Below the pieces are notes generated by a model, which made no database searches, was not told the DNA's origin, and was given only the letters and a program-made list of their open reading frames with translations. Positions 10,751-19,260 of a stretch of DNA of 64,000 bases are shown here, piece after piece (within the stretch, counting starts at the first letter, position 1; each line of letters begins with the position of its first letter). Source of the DNA: Selaginella moellendorffii (taxonomy: Eukaryota > Streptophyta > Lycopodiopsida > Selaginellales > Selaginellaceae); the NCBI RefSeq assembly GCF_000143415.4, contig NW_003314264.1, forward strand, positions 2,144,074 through 2,208,073, in the 5' to 3' direction. The position numbers and the translations under genes were made by a program.

Positions 10751-11110
10751 CTATCATCTTTTCGTTGCCCTTCTTCCTTTTCGAATCAAACGCCTCTGAT
10801 CTCGACGACTGTCCAACGTGCTTTCGCTTTTTATGACCACTGTCAGTTTGAGCTTGGCTGGTGCTTGCCTGTTTTGCCTTTGAAGAAGTTTCTCCTGCAA
10901 GGAATGGCATGAGACCACACGCCATTGCAAATATAATTTGTACCTCCTTTTTTCCTATTGCTTTTCTGTTTGTCCTTCTTCGATGCGCCACCAGTGCGCT
11001 TTTCAGTCCTCGTGTCTGAATATTCACAACGATCTATAATCAAAATGGTGTGAGGCCTCACGTGACCTTACCTTGTGCAGGTTGTGAGCTCGGCCCAACA
11101 TGGGTATCTT
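10751..11110 (-). CDS. Exons of leftward transposon gene: basic Lys/Arg-rich segments
   Basis: The exon 10751-10894 has clear donor and acceptor (GTAATA after 10751; TTGCAG before 10894, again next to a palindrome at 10903-10926) and encodes SGHKKRKHVG and DSKRKKGNEK, which look like nuclear localisation signals. A further basic exon lies at about 10948-11036 (KKDKQKSNRKK). Boundaries of the latter are uncertain. Confidence 0.4.
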
Positions 11111-11216
11111 CAACAGTAGCTGTTAACGCCGTTTCAGCATCTGGGGGTGGCCACACTCCTGCATACAGAGCTTGTGAGATAACATTTAAACTTAAAGTGC
11201 GTACTCACTAGGTTCG

Positions 11217-12538
11217 CAGAGAAGATACTGTTTTTCTTTGGCAACTGTAATTATATGCTCCATTGAAGTCACCTTTTCAATGGAGTTTGTCACCGCAACA
11301 CACGGGACACCCTTGAGTAATGCGGCTCAAAAGAATAGTCCGCCGCAGTTGTACTCGACAATGCATTTGCCCTTCGAGTTGGAAGCAGGTGACCCACCTG
11401 CTATTGCGTTGAAGACCCAGCTGAGCATTTCCCATGCTGCACCTGGAGCTTTCTTTGGATTCGAAAGCTCCATAGCCGTCTTCAGTTCCTTAGGCACGGG
11501 TAAATTGACCTCCCTCAGATCAATTCGATCGGCCTTGTCGAATGAAGCTGGGAAGTCACTCTAGTCCCACTCTGTTGCAGGACCAATAACAAGGGCGAGT
11601 GTGAAGATGCGGACATTCGTCGGTATCTTCTTCTTAGCCATTATCCCATGGATCTCCTGCATCTCCTTGCCTTTCAACCGAGCCTTCACCTCGTTCAAGG
11701 CCTTCCAGAACTTGTGATAGGATTCGGAGTTGTAGATCATATAGTGGACTGAAGATTCCACCTCCACAAGTCCCACCATTAAGTCAATGATGGAGCTGAC
11801 TTCGTCTGCATGAGTGATCTCCTAGTTTGTGAAGTCCATCATACAAAAGATGTTCTTGACCTGCTCATCTCCGTGGGAAACGATGCTCCTCCACCTTTGA
11901 TCCTCATCCGAATTCACGTATACCCGGTAAGGTTCTCGATAGGCCTCTGCTGCGGGGTCGAACTGTTTCTGAAGCCGACGGTCGACATCCCTCTTAATGA
12001 AATTTGGATACTGATCCAACTTCTCAGCTTTACTTTTCGTGGCATCCCGTAGCAGATTGATGAACTTGGGGGCCCCCTTCACGTACTCGTCGATGTCTTC
12101 ATTTGACAAATCCAGCGCTTCCATCATCTCTTGCGTGGTGTCGATGCTCACCCTCTCCACGGCCACTTGCTCGAAGATCCAATCCTTCAATAGCGCACGA
12201 GCTCTCAGAGTCGTGCACAAGTCCTCGTATGTCACAATATGGCCGGGAGTCATTTTGGTCTTGTTGAAGACTACCTCACCACGTAAAAGAGCATTAGCCA
12301 CTATCAGAAGGTCGTCGTCGTCTAGAGACCGCGAGAAACGCAAGGCATTGAGCTTCAAATCATTGGGCTTCCGGCCGTCCTCCACACCCATTGAGTTTAG
12401 TAACTCCCCGTCATGGTACCTCCTCAGCACATCTACCCATTTGTCAAAAACAACTTTTGTCGCGAGTAGAATGTTATGGATGCTGAGTGTGTCATTGACC
12501 CCCAGTGTTTTCGAGAGAAGACCCGAGAATTCCTGCAA
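11217..12538 (-). pseudogene. Middle exon of leftward transposon gene, three in-frame stops
   Basis: One frame runs from an acceptor at 12538 to a GTGAGT donor near 11217, about 440 codons, with TAG at 11822-11824, TAG at 11561-11563 and TGA at 11327-11329. Sequence on both sides of each stop is equally protein-like, so these are mutations rather than ends of genes. The first part (to ~11825) is helical and charged. The last ~70 residues (KGKCIVEYNCGGLFF and following) alternate beta and alpha; they could be a Rossmann-type fold, but I cannot name it. It continues the ParB-like exon upstream in the same frame, with or without removal of the 111 nt between them. Confidence 0.55.
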
Positions 12539-12649
12539 TGGAAATGGCGTGAGGCCACATGCTATGCCACATGCAACGAGGCTTATCTGCCAGGCGCTAG
12601 TTGCTAGTGCACGTCCTTGTCCTGGTTTTTGTGGCTTCTTCAGTTGAAC

Positions 12650-13765
12650 CTAGAGCTTCCGTGTTCGTGCCAATGTCTCGTGCAGACCCGATTTGTAGCA
12701 CGTTTCTTGCTTGACATTCTGTGCGTGGGAGATGTATATGATAGATCGGAGGGGCGAGTTGCCTTTTATCAAGCGGACAACTCTTGTCTTGAAGACTTTC
12801 TTCACCTCCTCGCCCACCATAATATCCACAACTATCTCTTGCATCGCCAAGCTAGAATGCTGCCCGGAGACGGCATAGAACCGGATGTTCTGATCGTCCA
12901 ACACCTTCCTATTGATCAAGTCTGGAAACCTCGTCTCGCCCTTCATTGTTCGGTAGTAGGGGATCACGTCTGCGATGTCGGGTGTTACTGGACTTGCCAG
13001 CATCTTCTGCTTCAGTTTCTCCACCCACTCATCAGATACTAGCCTGTGGTTGTATTTGCTTTGGATGTCGATACGGCTCACGTTGATTGTATATACTTTG
13101 TTGGAATAGTAACAAGTACTATTATCTGCGACGATTTTTGCTGCCTCTTCTTGCTCTTTCTGCTCTTTGCGGCTCTTCTTTTTGGTGGGTGTAGTGTTCG
13201 AACCCGAGGCAATGGCATCACCGAGTAGCTTCTTTTTTGGAGCAGGAGAGTCAGACGTCGGCTTGAGCTTGACCACCCTTTTCTGCTTCGGGGTAGTTTC
13301 CAGATCGACCCCCTTCCCCTTCGCTTCGTGAACTGGAGGCACTCTCAATGGCTCAATGTTGGAATATAGTTTTTGAACATCGCCGTAGGTGAGGTCCGTG
13401 GATTCCATGTGATCTTCATAGACCCGCAGCATCTTTGAAATTGTGGGCCTCCTGGACATTCTCTCCCTAGCTCCCTCTAGGAATTCCTCATAGCCACTGC
13501 CCCCCTTCGGGAAGCCGCTAGGATGTGCAAGGTGGATCTTGAAGGCGGACGTTGTCTCTACCACAAGTGCTAGTCCATATTCTTGCATGGAACTGCATGG
13601 AGTGTCTGTCACTTGGATGAGGATCCCCATGCATTCTTTTCTCCCACCATCTATGTTGTACAGCCTCAGATCCTCGCCTTCCATCCCGAAAGTCCAACTG
13701 GTGAGCTCCTCCCCCTTCTCTGCATCCACATTGACAGTGGCTGGAAGAAGAATGCAATTCCTCGC
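12650..13765 (-). CDS. Exon of leftward transposon gene: ParB-like domain
   Basis: I start the exon at 13765, after the acceptor CTGAACAG; the open frame reaching 13786 includes intron sequence. About 370 codons. The N-terminal ~140 residues are unrecognised, followed by a Lys-rich linker (PKKKLLGDA, TPTKKKSRKEQ). The last ~150 residues resemble a ParB/Srx-type nuclease-like domain: NVSRIDIQSKYNHRLVSDEW, LKQKMLASPVTPDI, then FYAVSGQHSSLAMQEIV, equivalent to the GxRRxxA box of ParB with Gln-His-Ser in place of the arginines (family knowledge; inference). The frame ends in TAG at 12650-12652, then continues open to the next exon. A role in DNA binding or NTP-dependent partition is not proven. 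Confidence 0.55.
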   Translation of the reverse strand, partial: ARNCILLPATVNVDAEKGEELTSWTFGMEGEDLRLYNIDGGRKECMGILIQVTDTPCSSMQEYGLALVVETTSAFKIHLAHPSGFPKGGSGYEEFLEGARERMSRRPTISKMLRVYEDHMESTDLTYGDVQKLYSNIEPLRVPPVHEAKGKGVDLETTPKQKRVVKLKPTSDSPAPKKKLLGDAIASGSNTTPTKKKSRKEQKEQEEAAKIVADNSTCYYSNKVYTINVSRIDIQSKYNHRLVSDEWVEKLKQKMLASPVTPDIADVIPYYRTMKGETRFPDLINRKVLDDQNIRFYAVSGQHSSLAMQEIVVDIMVGEEVKKVFKTRVVRLIKGNSPLRSIIYISHAQNVKQETCYKSGLHETLARTRKL

Positions 13766-14430
13766 CTGTTCAGAAATGCACAACAATTAGAGCTGACAGA
13801 TGAAAAGATAGCAGCTGGAAATAACGTGAGGCCACACGCCATTCACCACTGCATCAGATGTCTTGAGGCTGCATCCTAAGATGGCGTGAGGCTACACGCC
13901 ATCTATAACCGGACTGCACTCGAGAGCCTAATCGGTGCATGCCAATGTTGCTACTGAATGGCATGTGGCCTCATGCCATTTTCTACTTGGCCTAAAAGAC
14001 TTACCATTTGAAGCCAAATGGAGGTGTGACAATCGAGGCCGGACTCGCTGGCGAATGTGCACTGTGTGTGCAGCGGATCGTAGCAGCAAGGCTACACTGC
14101 CACTTATAGTTGGAGAGTGGCGCTGAAATCTCTCGGGACGCCAAGTGGGCTGTGTGTGGGTGGCGGAGTGGGCGGCGGAGTTGGTGGCGAAGTTACAAAC
14201 TGGGTGTGTCTTGAAGTTGACGCCGATGCACACGAGTGTGATGCGAGCGCGAGTGTGATGCAAGCGCGAGTGGACGCCGATGCACACGAGAAACCTATAG
14301 AGAAGGTAGATGAGCGCGAATGTGAGCGTGATCACGAGTGGGAGCGCGATGCGAGCGCGAGTACGAAGCAAAATGCAAAACCTAACCTCACATGCGCGAA
14401 ATATCACGACGGTTGGTAATCCCGCCACAT
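13766..14430. other. 5' region of the leftward gene, with palindromes
   Basis: It contains palindromic repeats at 13821-13843, 13881-13902 and 13957-13980 and a possible first exon ending ATG/GTAAGT near 14000-14006. The remaining part to 14430 is rich in short GCGAG/CGATGCA repeats, which yields open frames on both strands that I do not believe. Confidence 0.4.
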
Positions 14431-16640
14431 CATCATTCCTCGGACTTGGGCGCCACCATTAATTTCTGGATCGCCGCGCGCATGCATGCACGTGAAATCC
14501 AAAAGAAATCCGCAACATCATCATTCCTCGGACTGCATGCACGCGAAATCCAAAAGAAAGATCATGATTGGGATATCATTTAATACCCTCGCTATATTTA
14601 TACCATGCATGATTGGATATTCCAAAGCATCTTGTATTTCCAAAAATGCCAGATGTTCAGCTAAATAAAGAATGGTATACAATGTCCTTCTTGATGACCC
14701 TGCAAAGAAGCATCTCGATCGGACACCACATGAGACCACACGAGCCTTACAATGTTTCAGGGGCATTTGCCATAGATCCGACCGTTATTTTGCTCCAAGA
14801 TTCTACAGTTTGGTGTGCATTGACCTTTCCATCGACACTGCAAAGGGACATCACAATCAAATGCGGGATCACAAGAAACCAACTTCACTAACTCTGGTTT
14901 CACCAAGATCTACGTAAGGAGTTATGAAATGAAAGGACCCTCTCTATTAAAATGTGTTTATGGTCCTGACATATCAAAGGATTTTGCATCAAGTTCTGTA
15001 TTTGCATGTTTATCAAGCTATTAAATTGCTAAACCCTAAACCCTAAACATGTGGCAAATGCTGCGTGAAGAAAGATGCCCTTTCTGGGCAAATGCTGTAA
15101 GAGGCAGATGCCGAGCAGTTACACGGCGAATAATCTTGGCGCGGATCGCTGACATGGCATGGCAAAGTTTGAATCACTGAGATGGCACAGCTGGATCGAG
15201 GCAAGGACATGATGTGACAAAGTTCAACGTCCGACAGCAAAGTCTAGAAGCTACTCAGTTTGAAATTTGTTAGAGGAATTATAAGATCTGGTTTGTCAGA
15301 GGATTTGATGTGACGTTCAAGCGTGTGGGCTTATGCAATTTTGATCCCAAAAAATGCACTAAAAAATGCTCGGCGTCATCTGGCGTTATCTCTTGAATGG
15401 CGTGGGGCCGCATGCCATTTTCAGGGGCACATAGGAGTATATTCCTAAAATATTCTGACACGCACGAGATTTTTTTGAGTTTTCTGGAGATCCAACCGTT
15501 AAATCGCAACTAGATTTTACAGAATGGTATACAATGTCTTTCTTGATGACCCTGCAAAGAAGCATCTCGATCGGACACCACATGAAACCACACGAACCTT
15601 ACAATGTTTCAGGGGCATTTGCCATAGATCCAACTGTTATTTTGCTCCAAGATTTTACAGTTTGGTGTGCATTGACCTTTCCATCAACAATGCAAAGGGA
15701 CATCACAATCAGATGTGGGATCACAAAAAACTAACTTCACTAACTCTAGTTTCACCAAGATCTACATAAAGAGTTATGAAATGAAAGGACCTTGTCTATT
15801 GAAATGTGTTTATGGTTCTAGGGGCATTGTGACATATCAAAGCATTTTGCATCAAGTTCTGTATTTGCATGTTTATCAAGCTACTGAATTGCTAAACCCT
15901 AAACCCTAAACCCTAAATATGTGGCAAATGCTGCGTGAAGAAAGATGCCCTTTTTGGGCAAATGCTGTAAGAGGCAGATGCCGAGCAAATGTATCTCAAG
16001 CTAGCGAAGGGGACAAACGAAAGCTAGCTATAAACATGACGGGATGCAAATAGATTACTAGGCTGGTTCTGCGAAAATCAAAAACCATAATTGAAAACAT
16101 TGAAAATGCAAAAAGAAAGGTTTATAATATTTTTGAATTTTAAGCAACCAAAGGAATGTAAGTAGGGTATGTGTTTGTAAGTTTAAAAATGCCTCAACCA
16201 CTTAAATTCCCAAGTAAATAAAGTTGTTTCTATTTTTGGTACAGGTAAACTTTATAGCGTGTGGGCTCATGCAATTTTGAACCCAAAAATGCACCAAAAA
16301 ATGCTCGACTAGCATTATTCTTTGAATGGCATGTGGCCTTATATTGCCATAAATGGACGTACACACAAAGCATAATTATTCCTTTACACGGCGAATAATC
16401 TTGGTGCGGATTGCTGACACGGCATGGCAAAGTTCGAATCACTGACATGGCATAGCTGGATCGAGGCAAGGACATGATGTGACAAAGTTCAACCTCCGAC
16501 AGCAAAGTCTAGAAGCTACTCAGTTTGAAATTTGTCAGAGGAATCATAAGATCTGGTTTGTCAAAGGATTTGATGTGACGTTCAAGCGTGTGTTATTTTT
16601 GAATTCTCGAACTCATTCCTAGGTCTATCATTTTTGTGCG
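14431..16640. repeat. Non-coding centre of transposon with two duplicated segments and telomere-type repeats
   Basis: Segment A is at about 14665-15117 and again at 15517-15986. Segment B is at about 15113-15345 and again at 16382-16595 (with part at 16257-16315). Each copy of A carries plant telomere-type CCCTAAA units: 15029-15048 and 15892-15917. Palindromes lie at 15396-15419 and 16325-16350. The region separates the leftward and rightward genes, so it is the likely site of both promoters. The short open frames that occur twice here are by-products of the duplication. Confidence 0.65.
15029..15048 (+). repeat. Interstitial telomere-type repeat
   Basis: About 2.5 units of CCCTAAA. The equivalent site in the second duplicate (15892-15917) has about 3.5 units, so the unit number has changed since the duplication. 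Confidence 0.75.
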
Positions 16641-16714
16641 CCGTGTTCTTGGTTCCGTTGAGCGCAGTGAGCGCTGCTTATGCAAGTGGAGTTGTGAGCT
16701 GTGGTTTATGCGTC

Positions 16715-16855
16715 TACAAGCGGTTGCGGCATTGCGAGCGCCATTGCGAGCGGCAGTTTATGTGAGTGGCAGTTTGTGCGAGCGGCGCTACGAGCAGTTG
16801 CGGTGTTGCGAGCGGCGCTACGAGTAGTTGCGGTGTTGCGAGCGGCACTGTCTTT
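16715..16855 (+). repeat. Short tandem repeats of GCGAGCGGC/GTTGCGG type
   Basis: Irregular repeats of TTGCGAGCGGC and CTACGAG just upstream of the rightward gene. They produce short false open frames on both strands. They may belong to the 5' leader. Confidence 0.5.
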
Positions 16856-17212
16856 GGTGTGGCTACCGCTTCCTCTTGATATTCGGCATTTGTGCTTCCT
16901 GGTATGTTCACCATGGAATGGCTTAGGACCACATTTAGAAATGGCATGAGGCCACATGCCATCTTGGGCCCTTGCAATTTCATGGCTAGCGTATTGTTAT
17001 GTATGTTTTTACTTGCCTGCAGCTATGTGTATATCAAGATTGCATGAGGGCTCATGCCAATTTTGTGAATGCGAAATTTCACGTGGGTGTCAATAGCATG
17101 TTTGAATAATGGCATGTGGCCTCATGTTATTGAGGTTGTTTGGTATGTTATGATTTAGGCCATTCTCCAATCATTTTTTGTATGGTTTTAACTTCTTTTC
17201 TGCATTTTCAGA

Positions 17213-17466
17213 ATGGCCTTCAGGGTTGGGGAAAAGGTTTACATTTTGAATGGTGGGAAGAGAGTTGCAAAAGGGACCCTTGTGTCTATGGATCGGAACT
17301 TTATTATACACTGTCAAAGGCTTGGGGAAGGCAATGCTGCTGTATCAGTAGAGACTATCTTCGATGGGAATGTGGTCGCTATTGAACGAGGAGAGATGGT
17401 CGTCGGGGTAAATGTTGTTGTTGCCTTGAAAAATTTTCAGAAGAAAGCAGATGTTGGGGACAGCGC
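17213..17466 (+). pseudogene. N-terminal exon of transposase gene, interrupted by gypsy insertion
   Basis: The start at 17213 follows an acceptor-like TGCATTTTCAG directly, so an intron in the leader is likely. The 84 codons before the insertion form a beta-rich module (VGEKVYILNGGKRVAKGTL...). A similar beta-rich unit containing EVVAKGLATIVDP follows after the gypsy, so the N-terminus may hold two diverged copies of one module; it recalls the DUF8039-type module seen in plant transposon proteins (inference). The frame is split after base 2 of a codon and continues in the same frame at 25000, beyond the element and its target duplication. Confidence 0.65.
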
Positions 17467-18613
17467 TGTAAGGAACCGACTCCCCGAGATGTCGTAGGCT
17501 AAAGGATCCCCAAAAGCTTGACCGAAATGACAAAGAGTTTATCGGATGGGACCAAGTCGAGGATCGAGTCCAAGACCGACTCTAGGACCGAGTTCGAGAT
17601 AGAGTCCGGAATCGAGTCCGAGACCGACTCGGGGACTGAGTTCGAGTCCGAGTTCGAGACCGAGTTCGAGACGGAGTCCGAGATCCGAAATCGGGTCCAA
17701 GACCGAGTCCGAGGTCGAGTCCGAGGTCGGGTCCGAGATCGGGTCCGAGATCGAGTCCGTGATCGAGTCCGAACCCGAATCCGAAGTCGGATCCGAAATC
17801 GGGTCCGAGATCGAGCCAGAGACTAAGTCCAAATACTAATACGGGTCAAGGGGTGAAAGCCCAAAGCGTGCGTCTCCCAGGGGGGGGGGGCTGCAGGGGG
17901 TTCCAAAAGTATAGTAGGGATAGTGAGATCCAGGAACCAGTTTAGAAGGGACTCTCCAGTTGGGCTTCCAAACCGACTTGAGGTTGGGACTGGGACCGAG
18001 GGGCCTTGGGTGGGAGTGAGCATAGACTTGGCTGGTGCCGGAGGGGCCATCCAAGGAAGTGCTCAAGAGCAGCTCCCACTCCCGAAAGGGAAACCGACTG
18101 CGGTGCTCCCGGCTCAGATGGAGTGGTGCCCCACTTGAGTACCTTGTGGCTCATTGGTCCTCGCCCTTCCGGGGGCTTGGGCCTTCCCTTCGGGATGGAA
18201 GTGGGGGGTAGAGGTACCCATACCGGGCCGTTAGGCCACGGTGTTTCGCCCCGACGTCCCGAAGCAAGTGCTGCACCCAAGGCTTGGGATTTAGAGGGTC
18301 CCATGATCAAGCCTTGTGGTACCTTGGGGTGTTAGGAATCTGGAGGCTTGGTGTGCTTGGCTGCTTGTGCTTGCGGGGAGTGTAGCCGAACCTTAAGTCC
18401 AGTTTAACCCGGGGAGGGGGATTGGGAGAGATTTGGGAATCCGTAGATGGATGGCTAACACTCCGTTGCTCGTGCAGTAAGTAGCTGAAACCAAGTAGGA
18501 GCTGGCACCATAGGCGAGAACCTTGGCGAGGGAACTTAGCACAAGCCAAGGCAGAGTTGGTCGGATAGGCGAGGTAAGCTGGCAAATTGGAAAGGAAAAA
18601 TTTGTGGCTTACA
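17467..18613 (+). repeat. 5' LTR of gypsy element
   Basis: The order is: short start block, purine repeat of GAGTCCGAG type (about 17535-17830), the core module with G tract (17852-17926), then a ~690-bp right part. The purine repeat has a period of 6 and is open in several frames on both strands; I do not annotate those frames. Confidence 0.95.
17852..17926 (+). promoter_or_regulatory. Conserved LTR core module (possible promoter)
   Basis: GGTGAAAGCCCAAAGCG, a G tract of about 10, then TTCCAAAAGTATAGTAGGGA. The same block stands in the unrelated-looking LARD LTRs (28261-28330 and 34214-34283), in the second copy here (24233-24307) and in decayed LTRs at 2190, 3692-3752 (-) and 61024. TATAGTA could serve as a TATA element. 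Function is inferred from conservation only. Confidence 0.5.
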
Positions 18614-18616
18614 ATT

Positions 18617-18628
18617 TGGTATCGGAGC
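18617..18628 (+). other. Primer-binding site of gypsy element
   Basis: TGGTATCGGAGC lies three bases after the LTR end. It matches the 3' end of plant initiator Met tRNA apart from one or two bases (usual form TGGTATCAGAGC). Confidence 0.85.
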
Positions 18629-18672
18629 CTTTATCTCAGTTCTAGCGAAGGATAGAGGCGGATTGCTGGGAG

Positions 18673-19260
18673 ATGGCAAGGGCAGGGCGTAAGCGAACCC
18701 AGGCGGAGACGGAACCTCCGCCGGAGCTGGAGCCTTCGATTGAACAAGAGGCTATGGATGAGGAATCCTTGCATGAGGAGGACTCTAGTGAGGAAACTTC
18801 CAAACAGGAGTCCGGTGGCGAGGTTCGGTCATCCAAGGCTCGATTGGACGTGCTAGAAGGACAGTTGGCACAGACCAATGCCCTGCTGGAGACTCTCGTA
18901 CGCAAGTTAAAGCGTGACGAGAAGCAGAAGAAAAAGCGAAAGACTGCGGATGAAGGCAGCGCAGAAGGTGCGGACCCTTCGGCAGGGACTGAGGCAAAAC
19001 CAGACAAGGTCGAACAGACCGAAGTGGAATCAGTCCCTTAGGCAGTTCCCAAGTACAAACCAAAGCCCCCACCGGTGTTCAAGGGAGTGAACGACTATAA
19101 GGTTGTGGAGGATTGGTTTTATGATATGGAGGACTACTTCCGAGCATTACGGTTACCGAGCTCGGAGAAGGTCCCATGTGCAAAACCATACTTGGCAGAT
19201 AATGCCAAGTCTTGGTGGAGAACAACGGAGGCCAACGAAGGACCGGTGGCCACCTAGGAC
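18673..19260 (+). pseudogene. gag, N-terminal part, with two in-frame TAG codons
   Basis: Begins at ATG 18673, 44 nt after the PBS. The first ~120 codons are acidic then basic with a coiled segment (LEGQLAQTNALLETLVRKL). After TAG at 19039-19041 the same frame continues with a capsid-like part (VFKGVNDYKVVEDWFYDMED...). A second TAG lies at 19255-19257, just before the frame that continues into the rest of gag and pol. The gag-pol therefore was one long frame. Both stops can come from CAG or TGG by one transition. Readthrough is possible but two stops make decay more likely. Confidence 0.8.

Noticed and set aside
11217-11560. A DNA methyltransferase in the last part of the middle exon
   Set aside because: KGKCIVEYNCGGLFF is only loosely like a SAM-binding loop; no catalytic motif follows, so I leave it unnamed.
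12650-12652. This TAG as the true end of the ParB-like gene
   Set aside because: The same frame continues open through 12538 into protein-like sequence, and other stops in this copy are clearly mutational; but it stays possible.
13928-14428. 166-codon minus-strand frame upstream of the leftward gene
   Set aside because: It covers repeated GCGAG/CGATGCACACGAG sequence with frames open on the other strand as well, and crosses likely splice sites.
14613-15769. Pairs of short frames repeated at 14.7 and 15.5 kb
   Set aside because: Explained by the duplicated non-coding segment; different frames compete, and there is no domain.
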